From positions 2,728,001 to 2,792,000 of the forward strand of contig NZ_RJVJ01000001.1 in NCBI RefSeq assembly GCF_003751605.1: DNA of 64,000 nucleotides. Reading direction: 5' to 3'. The first letter of the stretch is position 1; the number at the start of each line of letters is the position of its first letter. Below are positions 8,508-16,172 of the stretch, in pieces. Source of the stretch: Kitasatospora cineracea. GTDB lineage: Bacteria > Actinomycetota > Actinomycetes > Streptomycetales > Streptomycetaceae. A program made the translations under genes and the position numbers. The notes beneath the pieces are model-generated. The model made no database searches. It was not told where the DNA came from and was given only the letters and a program-made list of their open reading frames with translations.

Positions 8508-10205
8508 GTGACCCGCAACAACCCGCCCCGCTCCTCCGGTCGCCAGGGCCGCCCCGGCCGTACGTCCGGCGCCAAGCCGGGGCAGGTCGCGCACCCGCGC
8601 TGGAGCAGCCGGCCCGCCCGGCCGGAGGCCACCGACCGGGAGGGCAACACCGCCCGCAGCCTGCCGCCGGTACCCGGCGAGCAGCGCCCGGAGCGCCCGG
8701 AGCGGCCCGTGAAGGCCGCTCCGGCGAAGGCCGCGCCCAAGGACCGGGCCGGCGCCAAGGACAAGGCCGCCGCCAAGGAGAAGGGCCCGAAGCAGGCCGC
8801 GCCGAAGGGCGAGGGCGCGAAGAAGTCGGCCCGGCAGGGGCGCAAGCCCGGGGCGGTGCGCCCGCCGAAGGCGCTGCGGCCCGCGCAGCCGGTGCTGCGG
8901 CAGCCCTCCGGGGACCCGCTGGTCGGCGAGCGCTACGAGGTCGAGGTCGGGCCGGTCGCGCACGGCGGGCACTGCGTGGCCCGGCACGAGGGCCGGGTGC
9001 TGTTCGTCCGGCACGCGCTGCCCGGCGAGCGGGTGGTCGCTCAGGTCACCGAGGGCACCACCACCTCGCGCTTCCTGCGGGCCGACGCGGTGGAGGTGCT
9101 GGAGGCCTCCAAGGACCGGATCGAGGCGCCCTGCCCGTTCTCCGGCCCCGGCAAGTGCGGCGGCTGCGACTGGCAGCACGTCACCCCCGGCGGGCAGCGC
9201 AAGCTCAAGGCCGCCGTCCTCACCGAGCAGCTCGCCAAGCTGGCCGGCCTCACCCTCGAGGAGGCCCGCTGGGACGGCTCGGTCGAGCCGGTCGGCGGCA
9301 AGCTCCCCGCGGGCGAGGTCCCGGCCTGGCGCACCCGGGTGCAGTACGCGGTCGACGAGGAGGGCGTGATCGGCCTGCGCAAGCACCGCTCGCACGACGT
9401 CCAGCCGATTGACCGCTGCCTGATCGCCGCGCCCGGCGTCAGCGAGCTCGGCATCGAGTCCCGCGACTGGACCGGGGTGGCCGCCGTCGAGGCGATCGCC
9501 GCGGCGGGCTCCTCCGACCGGCAGGTGATCCTGCGGCCGCGGCCCGGCGAGCAGCTGCCGCTGGTCGAGCTGGACCGCGAGACGTCCATCGCCCGGATCG
9601 ACGAGCAGGACCTGTTCCACCGCGTCCACGGCCGCACCTTCGTCCGCGAGCGCGCCACCGACCGCACCTGGCGGGTCTCCGAGGGCGGCTTCTGGCAGGT
9701 CCACCCCGAGGCCCCCGACACCCTGGTCGACGCCGTCCTCGCCGGGCTCGACCCGCAGTGGGGCGAGAGCGCGCTCGACCTGTACTGCGGCGTCGGCCTG
9801 TTCGCGGGCGCGCTCGCCGAGCGGGTCGGCGAGGAGGGCGCGGTGCTCGGCATCGAGTCCGGCAAGCAGGCGGTCGCCGACGCCCGGCACAACCTGGCCG
9901 CGCTGGAACACGTCCGGATCGAGTGCGACAAGGTCGAGACCCTGCTGCCCCGCACCGGCATCACCTCCACCGACCTGATCGTCCTCGACCCGCCGCGGGC
10001 CGGCGCCGGCCGCGACACCGTCGCCCACCTCAGCTCCCTGGCCGCCCGCCGGATCGCCTACGTCGCCTGCGACCCGGCCGCCCTCGCCCGCGACCTCGCC
10101 TTCTTCCGCGAGGGCGGCTACCGCCCGGTCTCGCTGCGGGCCTTCGACCTGTTCCCGATGACCCAGCACTTCGAGTGCGTCGCCATCCTGGAGCCGGTCC
10201 GGTAA
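8508..10205 (+). CDS. TRAM-domain, Fe-S class I SAM-dependent RNA methyltransferase (RlmD/TrmA-like)
   Basis: A probable uracil-C5 methyltransferase acting on rRNA or tRNA, 565 residues. A basic Ala/Lys/Pro-rich tail of about 135 residues comes first. A TRAM domain follows (about 142-205), then a C-x6-C-x2-C cluster (CPFSGPGKCGGC, about 209-219) for a 4Fe-4S centre. The methyltransferase has LDLYCGVGLFAG near 422, DPPRAGAG near 495, and the catalytic Cys in VACDPAA near 519. The GTG start has AAGGAAG eight bases before it. In Mtb the homologue also follows the APC permease. The long basic tail may add RNA affinity. The exact target base is not readable from sequence. Confidence 0.92.
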   Translation: MTRNNPPRSSGRQGRPGRTSGAKPGQVAHPRWSSRPARPEATDREGNTARSLPPVPGEQRPERPERPVKAAPAKAAPKDRAGAKDKAAAKEKGPKQAAPKGEGAKKSARQGRKPGAVRPPKALRPAQPVLRQPSGDPLVGERYEVEVGPVAHGGHCVARHEGRVLFVRHALPGERVVAQVTEGTTTSRFLRADAVEVLEASKDRIEAPCPFSGPGKCGGCDWQHVTPGGQRKLKAAVLTEQLAKLAGLTLEEARWDGSVEPVGGKLPAGEVPAWRTRVQYAVDEEGVIGLRKHRSHDVQPIDRCLIAAPGVSELGIESRDWTGVAAVEAIAAAGSSDRQVILRPRPGEQLPLVELDRETSIARIDEQDLFHRVHGRTFVRERATDRTWRVSEGGFWQVHPEAPDTLVDAVLAGLDPQWGESALDLYCGVGLFAGALAERVGEEGAVLGIESGKQAVADARHNLAALEHVRIECDKVETLLPRTGITSTDLIVLDPPRAGAGRDTVAHLSSLAARRIAYVACDPAALARDLAFFREGGYRPVSLRAFDLFPMTQHFECVAILEPVR

Positions 10206-10224
10206 CGGCGCGCGGGGGCACTTC

Positions 10225-10257
10225 GCACGGGCGCGGGAGCCCTTCCCGCGCCCGTGC
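10225..10257 (+). terminator. Terminator after the TRAM methyltransferase
   Basis: A perfect 14-bp stem (10225-10238 with 10244-10257) with a five-base loop starts 20 bases after the stop codon. Confidence 0.8.
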
Positions 10258-10335
10258 GGCGTTTCCCGGGACGGGCCGGAGGAAAATCGGCGTTCGGCTT
10301 GAAGCGCTGCTCGGGCCCGGCCCATCCTTGCAGCC

Positions 10336-12234
10336 ATGCCACTCGCTTCCCCGCCAGATGTGTCATACCTGTCCGACTACGCGCACGACTGGGCCCTGGT
10401 CGACGTCGAGACGTCGGGCCTGGTCGCCCGGCGCGACCGGGTCCTCTCGATCGCGGTGCTGACCTTCGGGCCGGACGGCGTCCAGACCGGCGAGTACGCG
10501 ACCCTGCTCAACCCGGGCTGCGACCCGGGGCCGGTGCACGTCCACGGCCTGACGCCGGAGCGGCTGAGTGGCGCCCCGACCTTCGAACAGGTGGCGGGCC
10601 GGATCGGGGCGCTCCTCCAGGACCGCGTCATGGTGGCCCACAACGCCCAGTTCGACTACGACTTCCTGGCCCACGAGTTCGCCCGGGCCCGGCTCTACCT
10701 CCCCGTCGCGCAGCGCCTGTGCACCCTGGCGCTGAACCGGCGGGTGGAACCGCCCGTCGCGGGCCTTGGCCTGGCGGCCCTCGCCGAGTACTACGGCGTG
10801 CCGCAGACCAGTGCGCACGACGCGCTGGACGACACGCGTGTCCTCGCGGGGATCTTCCGTTCTTCGCTGGCCGAGGCCGCACGGCTGGGCGTCCCGCTGC
10901 CGCTGGTGGCCTGTCCGCCCCGGCAGGACGCGCAGTTCGCGCCGAAGCCGCCGAAGACCCCGTGCGCCTACCGGAACCCAGGACGTCCGGCGCCGGGGGA
11001 TCCGCTGGTGCAGGGCATGAAGATCGCGGTCACGGGTGAGACCGCCACCTCCCGGGCGGAGCTGGTGGCGCGAGCCGTCGACGCCGGTCTGAACATCATG
11101 TCGTCGGTCAGCCGGCACACCGGAGTCTTGGTCACCAACGACTCGGCGTCGGGTTCGGAGAAGGCGCGGAGGGCGGTCGCGGAGGGCGTCACGATCGTCG
11201 ACGAGCACACCTTCCTCAAGCTGCTGGCGGACGTGAGACCGGGGACGCCGTACGAAGGGCCGACGAGGGGGAGGGCGTCGGTGGCGGAGCGCCCCGCTGC
11301 CCCCGCCGCGCCGGGCCCGGTGGCCGCACCGCCCGTTCCCGTCCCGGCCGGGGCCCCTGCTCCTGCTTTCGTCCCGGCCGAGGCGCCTGCTCCTGTTCCC
11401 GCTCCGGCCGGGGCGCCCCCGCGGCAGCGGCCCGCCGCCCCGTACCCGGCCAGGCCGTTCGGCCGTCGGCGGGTCCTGGTCCTGGGCGGCACCCATCAGG
11501 AGGCGTCCGTCGTGCGGGCCCGGGTCGTCGAACTGGGCGGGGCGGCAGCGATCAACCTCTCGGCCGGCGTCACCGATGTCCTCCTCCTCCCGGGCGGAGA
11601 GCTCGACCGCCGGATGGCCCGCGTCACCGCCCTGGGGATCCCGGTGCACCCGCAGGACTGGCTCGGAACGCCCGCAGCGGAGCCGTTGGACGCCCCGGCC
11701 GGGAACGGCGCGGTGGCCGAGGTCCTGTCGCGCGGTGGGGTCATCGACCTGCCGACCGCGGGACAGTGGCACGTGGCCGCCTCCTGGGCGCAGTTGGCGG
11801 ACTGCGAGATCGACGTCGTCGCCTTCGTGCTCGACGAGGACGAACAGGTCTCCTGCGACGAGGACTTCGTCTTCTACGGTGCGCCCGAGAGCCCCGACGG
11901 GTCCGTCCGGCTCCGCTGCGACGGCCCCACCGAACAGAGCATCGCCGTCGACCTCGCGGCGCTGCCGCCCGCTGCCCACCGGATCGCGGTTGCCGCGGCC
12001 ATCGACGGGGCCGAGACCTTCGGGAGCGTCGGGGCGGTCCAGGTGGTGCTCGCCCCGGGCGTCGACGCCCCGGCCGTCGCCCAGGCCACGTTGGACGCCG
12101 CCACCAGCGAGCGCACCCTGCTCCTGGCCGAGATCTACCGTAGGGGCCCGCGGTGGCGCTTCCGCGCCGTCGGCCAGGGCTACGACCACGGCCTGGAAGC
12201 GCTGGTGCGCGGGTACGGCGTTGAGGTGGAGTAG
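10336..12234 (+). CDS. DnaQ-like exonuclease / BRCT / BRCT-like / TerD fusion protein
   Basis: A 632-residue multidomain protein. Residues about 18-195 are a DEDDh 3'-5' exonuclease with DVETSG (acidic pair), HNAQFDYDFL and AHDALDDTRVL. Residues about 225-302 look like a BRCT domain as in DNA polymerase III epsilon or ligase (KIAVTGETATSRAEL, then TVLVTNDSASGSEKA-like text and EHTFLKLL). An Ala/Pro-rich linker of about 65 residues follows, then a second BRCT-like segment (377-445), then a TerD domain (about 466-632) with Ca-binding-type acidic stretches (FVLDEDEQVSCDEDFVFY). The organisation suggests DNA-damage or tellurite-type stress processing at a Ter-linked surface. The function is inferred. 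Confidence 0.88.
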   Translation: MPLASPPDVSYLSDYAHDWALVDVETSGLVARRDRVLSIAVLTFGPDGVQTGEYATLLNPGCDPGPVHVHGLTPERLSGAPTFEQVAGRIGALLQDRVMVAHNAQFDYDFLAHEFARARLYLPVAQRLCTLALNRRVEPPVAGLGLAALAEYYGVPQTSAHDALDDTRVLAGIFRSSLAEAARLGVPLPLVACPPRQDAQFAPKPPKTPCAYRNPGRPAPGDPLVQGMKIAVTGETATSRAELVARAVDAGLNIMSSVSRHTGVLVTNDSASGSEKARRAVAEGVTIVDEHTFLKLLADVRPGTPYEGPTRGRASVAERPAAPAAPGPVAAPPVPVPAGAPAPAFVPAEAPAPVPAPAGAPPRQRPAAPYPARPFGRRRVLVLGGTHQEASVVRARVVELGGAAAINLSAGVTDVLLLPGGELDRRMARVTALGIPVHPQDWLGTPAAEPLDAPAGNGAVAEVLSRGGVIDLPTAGQWHVAASWAQLADCEIDVVAFVLDEDEQVSCDEDFVFYGAPESPDGSVRLRCDGPTEQSIAVDLAALPPAAHRIAVAAAIDGAETFGSVGAVQVVLAPGVDAPAVAQATLDAATSERTLLLAEIYRRGPRWRFRAVGQGYDHGLEALVRGYGVEVE

Positions 12235-12379
12235 CCCCGGTGGGCCGGGTGGGGTGACGGATCTTGCGGAGTGATCCGCTTGCCGGGCAGCGGTGTTGGC
12301 GGATCGAGACGGTTGGCCGGTTTTCGCGGGGGTGCGGGCGGACATGGTGGGGGAGCGGGGGAGCGGCCGGTTTGCGCCC

Positions 12380-12408
12380 TTGTTGTGCTAGCACCTCGGC
12401 GCTAGCGT
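12380..12408 (+). promoter_or_regulatory. Promoter and operator of the toxin-antitoxin pair
   Basis: TTGTTG (12380-12385), a 17-base spacer and TAGCGT (12403-12408) form a good promoter. Two GCTAGC-centred palindromes, TGCTAGCA (12386-12393) and CGCTAGCG (12400-12407), lie 14 bases apart inside it and cover the -10. This is the expected layout for autorepression by a ribbon-helix-helix antitoxin. The -10 ends six bases before the antitoxin ATG, so the mRNA is probably leaderless. Confidence 0.65.
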
Positions 12409-12414
12409 TGAAGG

Positions 12415-12651
12415 ATGGCCAAGAAGCAGCTGAACGTCAGGGTGGACGCGACCACCGCCGAGATGGCCCGCGAGCGGGCGGAGCAGCAGGGGATCAGCAT
12501 GAACCAGTACATCGAACGGCTGGTGCAGCAGGACATGGGCGAGGCCGGGCGCAACTTCGTGGACGCCGCGGCGCAGTTCATGAAGGAGCACGAGGCGGTG
12601 TTCCTGGCCGAGTTCGGGTCGCCCGGCGAACTCCAGGACGTGCGCCGTTGA
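12415..12651 (+). CDS. Ribbon-helix-helix antitoxin
   Basis: A 78-residue protein. The first 45 residues form an Arc/MetJ-type ribbon-helix-helix: the strand KKQLNVRVD, then helix TAEMARERAEQ, turn QGIS, and helix MNQYIERLVQQ. The rest is a helical tail (about 46-78) that probably binds the toxin. It overlaps the next gene by TTGA, a classic antitoxin-toxin coupling. The operator described just upstream suggests autoregulation. Confidence 0.85.
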   Translation: MAKKQLNVRVDATTAEMARERAEQQGISMNQYIERLVQQDMGEAGRNFVDAAAQFMKEHEAVFLAEFGSPGELQDVRR

Positions 12652-13061
12652 AGCTTGAGGTCGACCTCTCGTGGCTGCTCATGACCGCCGAGCAGTACAC
12701 GCCCGGTGACCCGCAGGTCACCGACTACGGATCGCTGCTCGCGGCGATCACCAGGCACCAGGCCGAGGTCTTCGACATCGCGGTCTACCCCGAGCCGCAG
12801 GACCGGGCGGCGGCGCTGATGCACCAGCTGATCCGGGTCCCCGCGCTGGAGCGCAACAACGAGCTGTTCGCCACCGCCGTGGCCTACGCGTACCTGGTGG
12901 CCAGCGGCTGCCGGGTGGCGACCACCGCGCGGGAGGTGCGCAGCCTGGCCCGGGCGATCCGGGAGGGCAAGCTCGGCATCACCGGCGTGGCGGAGCGGCT
13001 GGCGATGTGGGTGGTCGACGAGTCGGAGGAGGAAGAGGTCGGCGACGACGGCGAGGAGTGA
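12648..13061 (+). CDS. Fic/Doc-like toxin component, degenerate active site
   Basis: A helical protein of 137 residues, translated from a TTG that overlaps the antitoxin stop. Its core, LMHQLIRVPALERNNELFATAVAYAYLVASG, given here in parts as RVPALERNNELFA plus AYLVASG, aligns with the Fic/Doc core HPFxDGNKR. It lacks the catalytic His and the GNK loop. Similar streptomycete proteins are annotated as Fic-family toxin components. The tail is acidic. Either the chemistry has changed or the protein acts without AMP- or phospho-transfer. An internal ATG at 12684 would remove the first 12 residues and seems less likely because the TTGA overlap is intact. Confidence 0.75.
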   Translation: MKLEVDLSWLLMTAEQYTPGDPQVTDYGSLLAAITRHQAEVFDIAVYPEPQDRAAALMHQLIRVPALERNNELFATAVAYAYLVASGCRVATTAREVRSLARAIREGKLGITGVAERLAMWVVDESEEEEVGDDGEE

Positions 13062-13189
13062 GCCGCCGTCGGGCCCGCGTCAGGGGCCGGGAGAGCGACG
13101 AGGCGCCCGCGGGCGGGATACCCTCGACGTTCCCCCGGCCCCTGACGGTTCCCGGGCACCGAACGATCTGCGCCGAGGATGCGAGCGAG

Positions 13190-14020
13190 TTGCTGCAGGA
13201 CATCGAGCCCTACCTGGTCTGCCCGCACTGCGCCCGCCCGCTGGCACTGGACGGCCGCACCCTGCGCTGCGCCGACAGCCACAGCTTCGACCAGGCCCGG
13301 CAGGGCTACGTGAGCCTGCTGGCGGGGGACGCCAAGCAGGGCACCGCCGACACCGCCGAGATGGTCGCGGCCCGCGGCGACTTCCTGGCGGCCGGCCACT
13401 ACGCCCCGCTGGAACGGGCGCTGGCCGCGGCCGCCGCCGGGGTCGCGGCGGAGAGCGGACTGGTCGCGGACCTCGGCGCGGGCACCGGCCACTACCTGGC
13501 CCGGGTGCTGGAAGCCCGGCCGGGCGCGGCGGGCGCGGCGCTCGACCTGTCCAAGTACGCGCTGCGGCGCGCCGCGAAGGCGCACCCGCGGATCGGCGCG
13601 GTGGTCTGCGACGCCTGGCGGCCGCTGCCGCTGCGGGACGGCGCCGCCGACGTGCTGCTGAACGTGTTCGCGCCGCGCAACGGCCCCGAGATGCGGCGGG
13701 TGCTGCGCCCCGGCGGTCGGCTGCTGGTGGCCGCCCCCACCTCCCGCCACCTGCGGGAACTGGTGGGCGCGCTGGGCCTGCTGTCGGTGGACGAGGACAA
13801 GGACCGGCGGATCGGCGAGAAGCTCGGCCCCTGGTTCGCGCCGGTGGAGCGCACCGAGGTGGAGTTCGCGCTGCGGCTGTCGCGGGCGGACGCCGCCGCC
13901 GTGGTCGGCATGGGCCCGAGCGCCTGGCACACCGAACCGGCCGCGCTGGCCGCCGCGCTGGCGGCGCTGCCCGAACCGGTGGAGGTCACCGGTTCGGTGC
14001 TGGTCACCGCGTACGAGTGA
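13190..14020 (+). CDS. RlmA-like 23S rRNA (guanine-N1) methyltransferase
   Basis: A SAM-dependent methyltransferase of 276 residues from the TTG at 13190. The N-terminal zinc site is visible (CPHC at residues 11-14, then a CADSHSFD segment giving the Cys and His ligands), followed by RQGYVSLL, which marks the RlmA family. The SAM motif is VADLGAGTGHYLARVL. The homologues methylate G745 or G748 of 23S rRNA and affect tylosin-type macrolide resistance. A GAGGA stands ten bases before the TTG. A GTG at 13058 overlapping the toxin stop would add 44 low-complexity Arg-rich residues and is the alternative start. Confidence 0.82.
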   Translation: MLQDIEPYLVCPHCARPLALDGRTLRCADSHSFDQARQGYVSLLAGDAKQGTADTAEMVAARGDFLAAGHYAPLERALAAAAAGVAAESGLVADLGAGTGHYLARVLEARPGAAGAALDLSKYALRRAAKAHPRIGAVVCDAWRPLPLRDGAADVLLNVFAPRNGPEMRRVLRPGGRLLVAAPTSRHLRELVGALGLLSVDEDKDRRIGEKLGPWFAPVERTEVEFALRLSRADAAAVVGMGPSAWHTEPAALAAALAALPEPVEVTGSVLVTAYE

Positions 14021-14105
14021 CGGGGCCGGGCGGCGCCGGGGACGGTTGGGACTCGAAGGGGTGAAAGGGCGTCAGGAGGGACGTTTCTGCACCTCAGGGC
14101 GCACC

Positions 14106-14118
14106 TAGAGTGCTCCGG
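14106..14118 (+). promoter_or_regulatory. Leaderless promoter -10 of the ATPase/MazG operon
   Basis: TAGAGT (14106-14111) precedes the GTG at 14119 by seven bases, with no ribosome-binding site. A GTG at 14110 overlaps the -10 itself and is therefore a poor start. Confidence 0.5.
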
Positions 14119-15537
14119 GTGACCAGCGAAGCTCCCTCGGCCCCACCCCTGCCCGCCGCCCCCCGCGAGGCGCGGCAGCCGCCTGTCCCGACGGTGGCGT
14201 CCGTACCGATGGCATCCGTACCGGTGGCGGTGGCGGCCGTACCGGTGACGGCGCCCGCGCCCGCGACCGCGTCCGCGCCGGAGGTGAAGCGCCCCATCAT
14301 CGAGGAGCTGCGGCTGACCTCCTTCAAGTCCTACCGGCGGGCCGTGCTGCCGATGGCGCCGCTGACGGTGGTGCACGGGCCGTCCGGGGCGGGCAAGTCC
14401 AACGCGCTGGACGCGTTGAGCGTGCTCTCCCGGCTGGCCCTCGGGGAGGAGATCAAGTCCTCGCTGGACGGCGTCGGCGGCCCGCGCGGCCCGCTCGCCG
14501 CCCCCGTGCGCGGCGGGCTGATCGGCTGCGTGCCGCACGGGCGCAACGCGATCATCCTGGGCTGCACCGTGCGCTCCTGCGTCGGATCGATCCGGCTCGA
14601 AGTGGTGGTGCGCACCGACGAACGCGTCCGGATCGCCCGCGAACTGCTCACCCTGGACGGCCGGACCCTGATGGAGACCGGCGAACAGGACCTCGCCCGC
14701 GGCCGGGTCAACGTCACCTGGCACAACGACTCCCGGCAGGGCGACATCCGGGCCCCGTTGCCCAGCGGCAGCCTGATCACCGCCCAACTCCCGCTGCGGG
14801 TCGCCGGATCCTCCAAGGGCGAGCGCAAGGTGCTGGCCGCCGCCGAGCAGGTGCTCACCGCGCTGCGCGAGATGTTCGCGCTGCACCCCGTGCCGGCCGC
14901 GATGCGCGGCTGGGGCCGGCCCGAGCCGCAGGCCCGGTTGCGCGGCACCGCGGGCAACATCTCCGCGGTGCTCCACCGGCTGGAGCACGAGTGCCCGCGC
15001 CGCTGGGCCCGCCTGCTGCGCGCCGTCCAGGCCGCCGCCCCGCACCCGCTGCTCGGCCTCGGCGTCGCCCGCCGCGGCGAGGCCGAACGACAGCGGCTGA
15101 TCGCCGTCTTCGACGAGGGCGTGCTCGGCCGCACCGGCGCCGACCAGGCCTCCGACGGCATGCTGCGGCTGCTCGCCTTCGCCGCCGTCCTGCTCACCGG
15201 CGCGGCCGTGCTGGACGTCGATCCCGCCATCGAAGTACCGGACGCGCACCGGCAGTTGGTGCTGCTCGCCGAGGACGTCGGAGCGGGCCTGGCGGCCGAA
15301 CAGGCCGCCGCCCTGCTCCGGCTGGCCCGCGAGGTCACCGGCAAGGGCGACATCCGGCTGCTGGCCACCCTCCAGGAACCCGGCGCGGCCCTCGGCCTGG
15401 ACGGCGTCGAACTGGTCGAGTGCCGACGCGATCCGGCCACCGGCCACAGCCTGCTGCGCCGCACCGAGCCCGCCGCCCGGGTGCCGGTGCAGGGCGCGGC
15501 GCGCGGCGAGGACGCGGTGGTAGACCTGGGGGAATGA
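14119..15537 (+). CDS. RecF/SMC-like AAA family ATPase
   Basis: A cytoplasmic ATPase of 472 residues. After about 55 Ala/Pro/Val-rich residues it shows LTSFKSYRRA, typical of SMC/RecF/AAA_21 ATPases, and a Walker A motif GPSGAGKS at 87-94. An insert of about 280 residues follows. Then comes an ABC-signature-like SDGMLRLLAFA and a Walker B-like LVLLAEDVG near residue 380. It has no clear coiled coil. The gene overlaps the MazG-like gene by ATGA, so both are made together. Related ATPases act in DNA repair or in two-gene phage-defence modules. Which of these applies here is unknown. Confidence 0.8.
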   Translation: MTSEAPSAPPLPAAPREARQPPVPTVASVPMASVPVAVAAVPVTAPAPATASAPEVKRPIIEELRLTSFKSYRRAVLPMAPLTVVHGPSGAGKSNALDALSVLSRLALGEEIKSSLDGVGGPRGPLAAPVRGGLIGCVPHGRNAIILGCTVRSCVGSIRLEVVVRTDERVRIARELLTLDGRTLMETGEQDLARGRVNVTWHNDSRQGDIRAPLPSGSLITAQLPLRVAGSSKGERKVLAAAEQVLTALREMFALHPVPAAMRGWGRPEPQARLRGTAGNISAVLHRLEHECPRRWARLLRAVQAAAPHPLLGLGVARRGEAERQRLIAVFDEGVLGRTGADQASDGMLRLLAFAAVLLTGAAVLDVDPAIEVPDAHRQLVLLAEDVGAGLAAEQAAALLRLAREVTGKGDIRLLATLQEPGAALGLDGVELVECRRDPATGHSLLRRTEPAARVPVQGAARGEDAVVDLGE

Positions 15538-15989
15538 GCGACGAAGAAGAGCGGACGGTGCCGGACGCGGAGCCCGGGGCGGCGGCACCGGGAGTGGCGG
15601 AGCTCGGAGCGGCACCGAGGGTGGCGGAGCCCGGGGCGGTGCCGGGGTCCGAGTCGGTGGCGCCGGGGCCGGAGTCGACGGTCTCCGGGCTGCAGCGGCG
15701 GCTGGCCGAGTTCGCGGCCGCCCGCGACTGGCAGCAGTACCACACCCCGAAGAACCTGGCCTCGGCACTGACCGTCGAGGCCGGCGAACTGCTGGAGATC
15801 TTCCAGTGGTTGACGCCCGAACAGGCCGCCGACGTGATGTCGGACGAGCGGGCGGCGCACCGGGTCCGCGACGAGGTGGCCGACGTGCTGGCCTACCTGT
15901 TCCAGCTGTGCACCGTGCTGGAGGTGGACCCGCTGCGGGCGCTGGCGGAGAAGATCGAGCGCAACGAGAGCAGGTTCCCGGTGCCCTAG
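15534..15989 (+). CDS. MazG-like nucleotide pyrophosphohydrolase
   Basis: A 151-residue protein. The first 45 residues are an Ala/Gly/Pro/Glu-rich spacer. The rest is an all-helical MazG/RS21-C6 fold with the Mg-binding acidic motifs ExxE in EAGELLE (near 82) and ExxD in EVADVLAYL (near 114). The single-domain size resembles dCTP pyrophosphatases rather than two-domain MazG. Such enzymes clean up non-canonical or excess dNTPs. Tight coupling to the upstream SMC-like ATPase suggests a shared role in nucleotide or DNA stress. The start is the ATG in ATGA. An earlier start is not available. Confidence 0.85.
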   Translation: MSDEEERTVPDAEPGAAAPGVAELGAAPRVAEPGAVPGSESVAPGPESTVSGLQRRLAEFAAARDWQQYHTPKNLASALTVEAGELLEIFQWLTPEQAADVMSDERAAHRVRDEVADVLAYLFQLCTVLEVDPLRALAEKIERNESRFPVP

Positions 15990-16047
15990 GGAGGGTTCCC
16001 GAAGTGCCGGGAAATCAGCCGGAATTCCCTCGTGCGGGGGACCCGGG

Positions 16048-16073
16048 TTGTCCACAGGGCCGGGTTGTCCACA
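16048..16073 (+). promoter_or_regulatory. Tandem DnaA boxes
   Basis: Two perfect copies of TTGTCCACA, at 16048-16056 and 16065-16073, point the same way with a 17-base period. This is the preferred Streptomyces DnaA box. They lie in the 183-base gap between the MazG-like gene and the next gene, far from any oriC-like cluster or dnaA/dnaN genes in this window. Confidence 0.75.
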
Positions 16074-16172
16074 GGTGTGCCGAACCCGCTGGGAGCGGCG
16101 CGCGGGCGGCGGCACGCTGATCCCCGTGACCGACCGCCGAAGGACGGCGGCGGTGGAGGAGGGGAGCGCACC

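Noticed and set aside
13058-13189. A GTG start for the rRNA methyltransferase overlapping the toxin stop
   Set aside because: It would add 44 Arg/Gly-rich residues not found in RlmA proteins. The TTG at 13190 has GAGGA ten bases before it and gives a normal N-terminus. Not excluded.
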